Shown here: positions 38,774 to 47,400 of the stretch, piece after piece
Numbering within the stretch: position 1 is the stretch's first letter
How the letters are laid out: each line of letters starts with the position of its first letter
NCBI GenBank assembly: GCA_003427395.1
Contig: BFEA01000014.1
Coordinates: 863,393 to 910,792 of the forward strand
Reading direction: 5' to 3'
DNA length: 47,400 bases
Source of the DNA: Chara braunii
Lineage: Eukaryota > Streptophyta > Charophyceae > Charales > Characeae
Program-made: the position numbers and the translations under genes
The notes under the pieces: generated by a model
What the model was told of the DNA's origin: nothing
Databases searched by the model: none
The model's input: only the letters and a program-made list of their open reading frames with translations

Positions 38774-39656
38774 TCACTCGTTGTTTTTGTCCCTTGGATT
38801 GACACTCCCTTCAGCAGATGGATTCAGATCTTGAAGTGCAGCTTCTACAATCAGTTGAACATTGGAAGGAATGACAAGTCCAGTCGTGAACGGTTTTGTA
38901 CCTTTGGCCGGTCTCTCCCAACCAAAGGCGATCGAGTCAGTAAGCTGTCATTGTGTTTGGTCAGTCATTTTCCATCTTAAGTTTTCTCTCATGCGTTATC
39001 ATACAGTTCTTGGAACGACTTTGCTCTCCTAGTCGGCATCTACTATTCCACTAGCACTTGATTATAATTCTGCAATTTTTTTTCACCAACCACCCGAGAA
39101 AGACCGTTGTCCATCCAGATATGCACGCCGCTGGAAATATCATCATCGGAGGGGCGAAGGATAAGAAAAGTTCCCACGTCAACATGCACGAGGGGGTCGA
39201 AACTGGTCTTCGGGCGATCTTTTCTTCGTCCAACAAACCGGGGTTCCCTGTCGTCGATGTTGACACTGCCAGGAGAAGATTGTTGATCGCTTTCCAGCAG
39301 TCGTGGGCTTGGCCAAAAACTTTTCAGAGGTTGTGAGGACAACCCGTTGATGATGATCTCGCCGCCATGTTTGATAACCTCCTTCCAGTAACACAAACTC
39401 TTTCTCTCCTACTCACCTTATGGTCGTTGTAAGTGCACCACGTTGACCGCGTGCTCTCCAGCAACCCGCGAAATCGAATAACATCATTTTTGTCATTATA
39501 ATAATCATTTTGAAGAAGGTGTTGCACATGAGGCGTGTCAGATGGCCACAAAGGAACTGCATAACTTTCATCGGGGCTTTGATTGAACCAATAAATCGGA
39601 CCTTCCTCGAGCAACAAGTTATCGTCATCACAAAACTCCAACAGAAAAATTCCCAT
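38774..39656 (-). pseudogene. Decayed minus-strand coding region, unrecognised family
   Basis: Three consecutive minus-strand pieces look like one protein. The first (39656-39324) contains PIYWFNQSPDESYAVPLWPS. The second (39396-39043) contains KEVIKHGGEIIINGL, then VDVGTFLILRPSDDD and a GVHIWM motif, ending in LVE and a stop. After a broken stretch including MPTRRAKSFQELYDNA, the third (about 38945-38774) reads TDSIAFGWERPA and TGLVIPSNVQLIVEAAL, then stops. The middle pattern, an aspartate-valine-glycine strand then RP and an aromatic W, recalls small beta-barrel reader modules at the C-terminus of transposon-encoded proteins, but I cannot name it. Stops and frameshifts make it non-functional. 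Confidence 0.4.
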
Positions 39657-40320
39657 GAGAAATTAAAGTTGAAAAAACATTCCATAAAAAAAAAAATAAA
39701 AAAATTTATAAATTATCATTCCAATCTTTGTCCAAAATTTTCAGTTTTATTTGATAAGTTCCCGGCTAAATATGAGTTTTCCCTTCCAACTACATTGTCA
39801 TCTATTTGTTCAAGATGGAATGGAAGTCTGGACATGTTTATGAAATATCTTAATTAAACTTTCAGTTTACTACAATAAATATTTTCTAATTTAAATTGGA
39901 TTAACCTATTTATGGCTGAAAATCCTTACATAGAATGACAGTCCAATTAAAATATTTCATGAACTCATCCAAACTTTAATTTCATCCCTAACACGCAGTT
40001 GAAATAAGAAGGGATACCCCATTCTTGAAATGAAAGTTTTCAAGTATGACGAAAAATTTTAAAATTGGAATGACATTTTTTAAGATGCAATGAAAATTTG
40101 AAATTTAGAATGTAATTTTACTATTGAATGATTATTTTATTCCGGTAAATTTTTCTGTTATCCTTGTACAGCATGCCCGGATCTAAAGCTCATGTGCATG
40201 ATGCTGTTTGATTTCTGAAGTTCGCTATTGCTCATCTTCCTTGCATATGTTGTTGCCCCTCTCGTCTTCTCTTCTTCTTCATCTGGTTCCGTGTACCCCT
40301 ACTACGACATTGGTAAGTTG
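39657..40320. other. AT-rich stretch upstream of the third gypsy element
   Basis: Dominated by AT-rich sequence with no gene. A 5' LTR would be expected at its right end, but I could not match it convincingly to the LTR at 46027; only short phrases such as TTCGCTATTG are shared. No primer-binding site was identified. Confidence 0.5.
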
Positions 40321-40324
40321 GCAC

Positions 40325-40440
40325 GTTCGCAGGCCATGTCAGCAGTGACACATCAACAAACCACGTCAACAGGCCATGTCATCAGTGACACGTCAGCAGG
40401 CCACGTCAACCGACAGTTGGGCCACGTCAGCAGCAGGGAG
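40325..40440. repeat. ~21-bp degenerate repeat CAGGCCACGTCAACAG
   Basis: Four to five imperfect units of CAGGCCATGTCAGCAGTGAC and similar precede the gag frame. The recurring ACGTCA core resembles bZIP-type sites, but with this repeat structure function cannot be inferred. Confidence 0.75.
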
Positions 40441-41763
40441 TGATGCGTCGGCAGTCCTTCGGCCTGGTCTATGCTCACGCACTCGCAAACAGCCGGCATG
40501 GACCAGAAGTCTGGAAAATGGACACGGCCTGTCAGACCCGGATGCTGGCTTTAATTATCGAGGCCAAGCAACGGGCGGATGCAGTAGCAGCTGCAGAGAA
40601 GAAGAAGGCGGAGGACGCCGGACAGGCACGTCTGTTGGCAATTGAACAGCAGCGCCAGCACGACGAGGCAGCAACAAAGGCTTCCAATGAAGAACGCAAC
40701 CAACGACACGAGAAGATCTTTGGCGAGGAGCGAGCTTTGCTCACGATGGCAACGACATGGTGGACCGAGGCCGAAGGTGGCGAATTCGGCGACAACGGGC
40801 CTCACATCTCGATGTTGTTGTCCCACTTCACGGACTTGCTGGCAACATGCATTGCACAACAGGCGGACATCCATAGCCTCGACGATACGGTGAAGAACCA
40901 GCAACAGACGTTGGATCAGGTGAACAGCCGCCTCCAGCAGCTGGAGCAACGACCCGTCGGCGGCCCCGTCGCCAACTCCTCCAACACTTCCGATTGCCTC
41001 GACGCATGATTGGAAGTCGACGTCGGTGCACTCAAGGACGACATGCAGCGACAACAAACCGCAACTCAACATCTTGAGCAGTGGATCGGCACTGCCACCA
41101 CTCACTCGAGCACCTCACAACGAGAATCGACTTCGAAGTTCGACGGTGGATATCTTCTGCGACGAGACGAAGACGGACCCAATTCCGTGGTTCCGCCAGT
41201 TCGAGCTCAAGTTGCAGCTCCACCACGTCCACGAAACGAAGCACCATGTATACTTGTACTCCCGATGAGGGGGCGCGTGCCAAGCGTGGATGGACAACCT
41301 CTTGTCCAAGTACGGCGTGGTGGCAACCGACTTGCATACTAAGATCAGTTGGGAAACTCTTAAGGCAGCATGGCATAAGAGGTTCCAGATCGAGCCGCCG
41401 GAAATGAAGGCAATGGACAAGCTGATCAAGTTTCACCAAAACATGCTGCCTACAGGTGATTGGATCGCCCAGTTCCAACGCTTGACATCCGTACCAGGCA
41501 TACCAATGGGCTTTCAAGCCATGAAACACTACTTCATCTCGAGGTCGTGTCCGACATTGTCCACGACGCTGACTCAAGTCGCAGACACGCTCACTACAAC
41601 CGCGGAGCTCTTCAATAAGGCCACGCATCATTGTCATGAACACGGAGGCCAAGAATCTCTTACCTGCGCCAGGCCTGAGGAGAGAACAACATCGGTCGAA
41701 AGTGGTCGTGGTCACGACAGCGACGTCAACCGACCCCTCAAGCAAGGCCGTGTCTGCCAATGA
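40440..41763 (+). pseudogene. Gag: coiled-coil N-terminus and gag core (element 3)
   Basis: The first 188 codons are Ala/Gln/Glu/Lys-rich helix (for example residues 38-85), with a heptad segment SLDDTVKNQQQTLDQVNSRL near the end, then TGA at 41007 and more helix in the same frame. A frameshift near 41130 leads into the gag core: DPIPWFRQFELKLQLH, a TGA at 41266, WMDNLLSKYG, SWETLKAAWHKRFQIEPPE and WIAQFQRLTSVPGIPM, which match the retrotransposon gag domain. The core ends at 41763. The single TGA and the shift would block gag. A long coiled coil before the core is also present in the other gypsy family here. Confidence 0.88.
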
Positions 41764-41879
41764 AGGGGACAGACTCACAACCGCTCGGGATGGTGGCCGC
41801 CTCGGCAAAGGTCGAGGACGCAGCAAAACGAAGACAAACACCTCATCAAACCCCGGGCCCGACGCAGTAGCTCAAGATC

Positions 41880-42030
41880 CCTAGACCCACTATGGTCTCT
41901 CGGAGAGTGTATACAATATACGCACGAGATTCCGCTATTGCTTGTGGTGCAACAACGATCTCCACGCAACAGTGGGCTGCCCTTTGATGCCTCACGGCAA
42001 GGGCAAGTCGGGAAACTGAGCACCGCCGGG
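41880..42030 (+). pseudogene. CCHC zinc knuckle (element 3)
   Basis: Codons 41940-41981 read CLWCNNDLHATVGC, a complete CX2CX4HX4C knuckle with all four ligands. It lies in a different frame from the gag core and is preceded by stop codons, so it is detached from gag by mutation. The knuckle binds RNA in the particle. It is too short to appear as a stand-alone long frame. Confidence 0.85.
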
Positions 42031-42200
42031 AGTGAGTCGACGGCATTCCCGACGCCTTTGGAACCGGTTGCTTTGCAGGCGACCGCCCTTCGTTCCGAGG
42101 CACATGCGGAAGTCGATAGTCCTCTTCTTCTATATTCTTATGAGGACTATGCTTCCCGGCTCGTTCCGACGCTGGGTACTCATGCTCAAGGACCAGACGT

Positions 42201-43790
42201 GTGTGCCGCATCTTCTCAGTCCGGAAGCGGCGACGTAGCGTCTTCAAATGGTTCTTCACGGGATTCGGCGCGCGAGTTCAACATAGAGGTATTGGACCCA
42301 CTCATGCCAGAGGATTTCGCATGGCTTCCTCTCCTGACCACGGGCCGCTTGCCGGGACCGCAATGCGCAGCGCTATGCGCCACACATACTTATCCTTCTA
42401 TGCACCACCAACTTCGCCGACGGATGACGAAGCTCCGATGGGGGACATCCTTGCATATGTTACCAAGGTGGCCCGCGAGTTTTGCAAGCGGCGGTACGAT
42501 GACAACAACTCACCGCTCCTCTATGTCCGCATCCAAGTTGGGCAAGCATCCTGCAGCGCTTTGCTGGATAGTGGTGTGTCTCGCAATTTCATGAGCCAAG
42601 CCTTTATGCAAAGGGCTGGCCTCATCGCACAAGTTCGAAGGAAGGCAAACCAAATGGCAATCAAGTTGGCAGACGGAAAGACACAGGAACTTCGCAACCG
42701 CTATATCGAGGCTGTCCCGGTATATTTCGCACCTCATGCATGCGAACTGGTGACGTTCGACATTTTGGACATGAACTTCGACATTATCTTGGGAATGTCT
42801 TGGCTTGCAAGTGCGGATCATATGGTCAACTTCTACCACAGGACTCTTACCGTCCGGGACGTCTTCGGCACCGAAGTGCCGTGTACTATTCTTTTTCCGC
42901 ACCCTTCGATCCGGTGCCAAGTGATGACGTCCAAGTCATTCCGGGCTACTTGCGCTTACGAGCAGCCCGACGAGATAGGCCTACGCTTCCTATGGACCGT
43001 TGCGGTAGCCGACTCTTCCCCCACGGACTTGTCTTCGGACCCCTGTGTGGTGTGGTTGCTTGACGAGTTCGCCGAAATCTTCGAGTCACCTACCGGTGTG
43101 GTGCCGGATCGGCCGATCTCTCACGAAATCATTCTTGAAGCCGGTGTCGTGCTGCCGAAAGGTTGCATTTATCGCATGAGTGAGGAGGAGTTTACGGTCC
43201 TCCGCGCCCAACTCGATGACTTGTTGGACAAGGGCTGGATGCTCCCTAGTAGCTCCCCATATGGAGCGCTAGTTCTCTTCGTACGGAAGAAGAACAAGGA
43301 TCTACGACTGTGCATCTACTACCTAAAGCTCAACGCGCAAACCGTCAAGAATGCGGGGTCTCTTCCTCGAATTGACGATTTGCTTGAGCGATTGGGCGGC
43401 GCGAAGTACTTTTCGAAGTTGGATTTGACGTCGGGATATCATCAGATTTCGATCCGGCCGAACGATCGCTATAAAACTGCGTTCAAGACGCGCTATGGGC
43501 ATTTTGAGTGGGTTATTATGCCTTTTGGCCTCACCAATGCCCCGACGACCTTTCAATCGGCAATGACCAACGAGTTTCGTGCGATGTTGAACCGGTTCGT
43601 GCTGGTCTACTTAGACAACATTCTCGTCTATAGCCGGATATTGGAGGATCATCTTGAGCACCTTCGACGAGTGTTGGAGATGCTCGGCCGCGCCAAGTAC
43701 AAAGTCGACCGCGATAAGCGTGAATTTGTCCGGCAAGAGCTGGAACACTGTGGCCACTTTGTCACACCAGAGGGCATAAGCCCGTTGTAG
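42201..43790 (+). pseudogene. Protease and reverse transcriptase (element 3)
   Basis: An open frame of 529 codons; the ATG is incidental because the natural start lies upstream in gag-pol. Protease: ALLDSGVSRNFMS with the catalytic Asp at residue 123, and the flap-end FDIILGMSWL at about 193-202. RT: DELLDKGW-type start, then LRLCIYYLKLNAQTVKN (371-) where CIDYR is usual, KLDLTSGYHQI with the motif A Asp at 408, MPFGLTNAPTTFQ, and VYLDNILVYS where YLDD is expected (Asp to Asn at 473). The loss of that catalytic Asp makes polymerase activity unlikely. The frame ends at TAG (43788). Confidence 0.92.
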
Positions 43791-44400
43791 GACAAGATTC
43801 AAGCCATCCAGGAGTGGCCAGAATCGCGGAACGTCACGGGCGTCCTTTTGTTTTTCGTCCTTGCCGGCTACTACCAACGTTTTATCAAGGGATACTCGAA
43901 GATCGCGGCCCACTTGACCAAGCTTCAATATGAGGATCGACCATTCGACTTAGGGGCGAACGCGCGGGAGTCATTTTTGACCCTCAAAGTTGCGTTATTA
44001 ACTTATTATTCGCGGAAGTCTTGCGCATATACGACCTGCTATTACCAACGCGCGTCACTACGGATGCGTCTGGCTATGACATTGAAGTCGTCCTCGAACA
44101 ACACGATGGCGTGGACTGGCACCTTGTTGAGTACTTCAGCAAGAAAGTGTCCGTTGTGCACTCCATTGATGATGCACGCAAGAAGGAACTACTAACCTTC
44201 ATCCACGCGCTCAAGCGGTGGCGGCAGTTCCTCCTTGGTCGAAGTCAATTCTAATGGGTAACGGACAATAATCCGTTGGTCTTCTACAAGACCCAAGACA
44301 CCGTCAATAGCACGACCACCCGTTGGATGGCTGTCATCGACCAATTCGACTTCTTTCCCGATCACATTCTGGGGAAGTCTAACCGTTTTGCGGATGCTCT
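43791..44400 (+). pseudogene. RNase H (element 3)
   Basis: Directly after the TAG the same frame gives KIQAIQEWPE and LAGYYQRFIKGYSKIAAHLT. A frameshift at about 44000 leads to VTTDASGYDIEVVLEQHDG and VEYFSKKVSVVHSIDDARKK, standard RNase H blocks, then TAA at 44252, then WVTDNNPLVFYKTQD and SNRFADALSWRPN. The Asp and Glu positions of the RNase H core are largely in place. Confidence 0.9.
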
Positions 44401-45580
44401 TTCATGGCGTCCGAATCATTGTACCGCAGTCTATTCGACCTTCGAGATCGACGACGACCTGCGGGACAACTTCATCCGCGACTACCAAGCCGACCCCGAG
44501 TTTCGCGACAAGTACGCGAATTGCTCCTTTCCTAATCCGGCGCCTTCTCACTACCGGATCCAAGAGGGGTACTTGCTCGTCTACACGTGGGGGAAGGACC
44601 TTCTTTGCATACCGAGTGACTCTAACTTGTGTACACGGCTTCTTTGCGAGTTCCACGATGCTCCCCCCACCGGACACATTGGAGTCAATCGAATGATTGG
44701 CCGAGTTCGCGAGCGTTTTCGGTGGCTTGGCCTTCTCGGCAACATCACACGCTATTGCGAGTCATGCGAGGTTTGCCGATACTGCAAGTCCCGCAATCAT
44801 GGTCCGTACGGCGAGTTGCGACCATTACCGGTCCCTTTGCGCCGAAGGGAAGCGATTGCCATGGACATTACCGGGCCGTTCCCCAAGCACAAGACCAGTG
44901 TGGATGGGATTCTCACAGTGGGTGACCGACTCACCAAGTTCGCCATGTTTTTGCAGTGCCGCTATCATAGCAAGGCACCGGAGTTGGCCGAGGTTCTTTA
45001 CGCTGGTTAGATTCGAACCAAGGGTTACCCCAAGGAAATCGTTTGTGACCTCGAAACTCGGTTCATGTCCGATTTTTGGTTGGCGTTCATCAATCGATGG
45101 GGCTCATCTCTCAAGCCTAGTTCGGCTCGCCACCCCCAAACCGATGGCCAAACGGAGAGGGCACATCAGACCGCACAGGGTCTCCTTCACACTCTCATCC
45201 GTTCCGACCAAAAGGATTGGGATGAGCGGCTGTCGGATGTCGAGTTGGCATACAACTCGTCCATCCACCTGGCTATTAGGATGTCGCCCTTCGAGTTCGA
45301 GCACGGCTCGTCAGTCACTTCTCCGTAGGACACAATCATTCTACGAGCGTCCGAGAGTGACGACCATCTTCTCTTCTTGTGTCGGATGCAAGAGCTACTT
45401 GTCAAGGCACGCGACCAGATGGCTAAGACGCAGCAACGCATGAGCCAACAGGCCAATCGCCAGCGTATTCCTTGTCCATTCCGCGCCGGCGACCTTGTTT
45501 GGGTTTCCACCGCATAATTCAGCCTCGAACAAGATATCTCTCGCAAGCTCCTCCCGAAATGGATGGGGCCCTGACCGATC
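44401..45580 (+). pseudogene. Integrase (element 3)
   Basis: One frame with nonsense codons at 45008, 45326, 45515 and 45572. The zinc-binding domain is complete: FHDAPPTGHIG supplies two His, and CESCEVCRYCKS the Cys pair. The DDE core has AMDITGPFPKHK (first Asp), VCDLETRF (second Asp) and ARHPQTDGQTERAHQ (Glu). The linker contains AGDLVWVSTA and LLPKWMGP. All catalytic residues survive; the stops are what inactivate it. Confidence 0.92.
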
Positions 45581-46015
45581 GTGACACCCGCTGGGGATGC
45601 ACTCGAAGGACCTTCCTTCATCATTCAGGTGCCCGCCCACTTGCCCGTCTACCCAGTCTTTCATTGCTCCAAGTTGGCTCTTTACACGCCAGCGGAACAC
45701 AACGACTTTCCCCGACGACGATCGCAAGACCCACCCTCTATGGACGGTTTTCAAGAGGTTGGCGACATCATGTCCCAGCGACGCTACGGCAACAGGCCGA
45801 CCGAATACTTGGTACACTTTGCGTACTGCATCCACAAAGCTGACTGTTGGTTGACCCGTGGCACTGCGGAACTCCAAGCAACAACTCCGGATGTTCTCGC
45901 ACGCTGCGAACGCAAGATGCAAGGCAAGCCGGTATCTTCAGCTCCACGTCACACCCGCGTCCAGGTTCCACCTTCGGATCGTCAGCTTCGCCCTCGACCC
46001 GGCTTGACTTCATAA
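45581..46015 (+). pseudogene. Chromodomain-like integrase C-terminus (element 3)
   Basis: Continues the integrase frame after TGA at 45572. The linker FIIQVPAHLPVYPVFHCSKL is followed by a chromodomain-like block EVGDIMSQRRYGNRPTEYLV, HFAYC and DCWLTRGTAEL; EYLVHF corresponds to the EYLVKW strand of chromodomains. The protein ends in a basic, proline-rich tail just upstream of the polypurine tract. Confidence 0.85.
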
Positions 46016-46026
46016 GGAGGGGGGGG
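46014..46026 (+). promoter_or_regulatory. Polypurine tract (plus-strand primer) of element 3
   Basis: AAGGAGGGGGGGG lies directly before TGTTACATGC, in the standard place for the primer of plus-strand DNA synthesis at the 3' LTR boundary. Confidence 0.85.
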
Positions 46027-46220
46027 TGTTACATGCTGCGCCTGCACACGTGTCCCATTTGAGAGGCCCAACTGTTGCTGAGGGGCCCCAGGCCGCATGC
46101 CAGCAGACATGCACCCTCGAGGCCCATGGCGGCCCCCCAGGCCGCAGATTGCAGATATAGGTGTCAATATTTATTTATTTATTTATTTACTTAGCTGTTG
46201 TCCTGTTGCTTGCCGGTGCA

Positions 46221-46434
46221 GACATCGTTTCGGACTTGCAGACCCCAAGGCAGCGCCTTGGGCCAGGTAGAGAGGGACGAGGCCCTTCCGAAACCAGGCG
46301 CGTTTTGGCGCCTGACTCAACGGTACCGACGCCGTTTCGGACTGCAGGCACCAAGGCAGCACCTTCGGCCGGGTACACCGAAACGAGGCCGGACCAAGAC
46401 CAGGCACGTTTTTGCGCCTGCTGCATCAGCAGCA
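46221..46434. repeat. 107-bp tandem duplication inside the LTR
   Basis: GAC(A/G)(T/C)CGTTTCGGACT starts units at 46221 and 46328; both contain CCAAGGCAGC.CCTT and end in a CAGGC.CGTTTT.GCGCCTG block. LTR-internal duplications of this kind often lie in U3. Confidence 0.88.
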
Positions 46435-46795
46435 TGGTCTGGACGTCCAGTAGGGACCCAGACCAGCTGGGCCGTTTGAGGCCAGCACCAGGCAGACTCA
46501 GCCTCGCCCAGCGCTACTTATAGCTGGGCTGAGGTTGGGCTGAAGACAGTTCGGGTAGCTCACTTCTCGAGCGACACGCTGCTGGACCAGCACTGCAGCT
46601 TAACGCTGCGCTGAGGACTAGAGGTAGGGGAGTAGGTAGGAGAGGGCGGAGGTCATACCTGCGGACGGCGGACTTACCTGGCGCCATAGCTGGGACTCCG
46701 CTCGCGACCTGCACAAGACAACAACCACGCGGCAGTCAGCATACGCCGGCCTTCCTGCAGGTGAGGTAGCAGGGAAGATGGTCTCTTCGTCTCCC

Positions 46796-46798
<3 letters not shown>

Positions 46799-46872
<74 letters not shown>

Positions 46873-46887
46873 TCTTCTTCTTCTTCT
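46799..46887. repeat. (CT)n-(CTT)n microsatellite in the LTR
   Basis: About 71 bp of CT dinucleotides followed by six CTT triplets on the plus strand. Confidence 0.95.
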
Positions 46888-47310
46888 TCAGATACGAGAG
46901 TGAAAGAGGTTACAGGCAGAGGATACAGACAGAGGTTACAGCGGGCACTCCGCCCAGGGCCTGATTCGACATTTCTGAGGCAGACATTGATTGGACATCG
47001 GCAAGGGACTATTTTTGGACTTCGCTATTGCGATCTGGGTTTCCTGCCGCGCCTCCAGCTTCGTCTCTCCTCTTCCCCATCTCTCATTTGTGGTACCTCC
47101 CCATGTGTGTGTGCAAGGAGGGACCTTTCTTCTTTGTGTGCGGTCTCTCCTCCTTCTCTCACATCTGTGATGTATGATGGGATGTCGTGTCAGTCCCGGT
47201 CAGGTCAGGACTTATCTTAAAGTCTTCCGCTACGCTACTATGTCCCATTTTGTATGTATCAGGGTGTACATTGCTTGTTGAGATTCAACTGACATTGCAT
47301 TGTCCATTCA

Positions 47311-47324
47311 GAGAGAGAGTGTTA

Positions 47325-47400
<76 letters not shown>
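47311..47400. repeat. GA tract with an LTR-start motif, running off the window
   Basis: GAGAGAGAG (47311-47319) is followed by TGTTACATGCTG (47320-47331), identical to the first 12 bases of the LTR at 46027, and then by (GA)n to the window end. This is either the target site plus a second LTR start or a repeat-mediated duplication. Confidence 0.85.

Larger units (their letters stand above)
40440..47310 (+). mobile_element. Ty3/gypsy element 3, distinct lineage, with 3' LTR
   Basis: Order: coiled-coil gag, gag core, zinc knuckle, protease, RT, RNase H, integrase, chromodomain-like tail, polypurine tract, 3' LTR. Its proteins differ clearly from those of the 7-14 kb family and the DNA is more GC-rich. 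Protein decay is modest: most of pol needs only one frameshift but contains six nonsense codons. The 5' LTR and primer-binding site were not found, so the left end may be deleted or too diverged. Confidence 0.92.
46027..47310 (+). repeat. 3' LTR of element 3 (~1.28 kb)
   Basis: Begins TGTTACATGC immediately after the polypurine tract and can be closed at ...TCCATTCA (47310), giving the TG...CA ends of LTRs. It contains an internal 107-bp duplication, a (TTTA)n-like run near 46170, TTATAG at about 46519, and a (CT)n-(CTT)n tract at 46799-46887. The right boundary is inferred from TG...CA and the following GA repeat only; no second LTR was available for comparison. Confidence 0.7.

Noticed and set aside
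40150-40320. Diverged 5' LTR of element 3
   Set aside because: Only short shared phrases with the 3' LTR, no TG start or CA end pair, and no primer-binding site.
1-47400. CRISPR arrays, prokaryotic operons, toxin-antitoxin or defence systems
   Set aside because: No regular direct repeats with unique spacers of uniform length, no compact gene clusters, and the coding content is eukaryotic.

Overview
The window looks like plant-lineage nuclear DNA, most plausibly a repeat-rich streptophyte alga or early-diverging plant; a charophyte such as Chara is a guess, not something the sequence proves. The clues are a plant-type isoprenylcysteine methylesterase reading frame, U6 snRNA of plant type, Ty3/gypsy elements with chromodomain-like C-termini, LINE fragments with a zf-RVT zinc motif, and very abundant microsatellites. 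Nothing suggests a prokaryote: there are no operons or compact gene packing, and almost every coding trace is broken by stops and frameshifts.

Layout. 1-0.8 kb: (CA)n/(GA)n microsatellites with small tandem duplications and unresolved bases. 1.58-4.15 kb: a foldback-like structure in which two inverted pairs of a ~210-bp repeat flank 1.77 kb carrying the 3' end of a LINE; a LINE reverse-transcriptase scrap follows on the minus strand. 4.6-5.5 kb: a 0.9-kb pyrimidine-only trinucleotide tract. 5.7-6.6 kb: purine-rich gag-like remnants. 7.0-8.84 kb: 5'-truncated 3' half of a gypsy element. 9.37-14.49 kb: a longer copy of the same family (gag, protease, RT, RNase H, integrase, chromodomain), also dead. 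14.5-22.0 kb: no convincing protein gene, but short tandem duplications, a microsatellite with an N gap and a retroposed U6 copy with target-site duplications. 22.14-23.71 kb: the one intact protein-coding gene, an uninterrupted ICME-like alpha/beta hydrolase. 23.7-28.2 kb: GA, poly-G, TTTG and ATG simple repeats and several poly(A)/poly(T) insertions flanked by direct repeats. 28.2-32.1 kb: a second retroposed U6 and a mosaic of diverged tandem duplications of different period. 33.4-36.2 kb: two ~1.02-kb direct repeats about 0.8 kb apart. 36.3-37.3 kb: a degenerate ~260-bp satellite. 37.7-39.7 kb: unrecognised, decayed minus-strand coding traces in AT-rich DNA. 40.4-47.3 kb: a second, distinct gypsy lineage with gag, pol, polypurine tract and a 3' LTR that runs to the terminal (GA)n.

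How the parts relate. The only gene likely to act for the host is the methylesterase, which in plants demethylates isoprenylcysteine methyl esters on prenylated proteins. The rest records transposon activity and decay. The poly(A)-tailed U6 copies and A-tailed micro-insertions with direct repeats imply LINE-type retroposition. The LTR elements are inactive, and where two copies can be compared most of their nonsense mutations are C-to-T type, several in CHG context, as expected if they were methylated.
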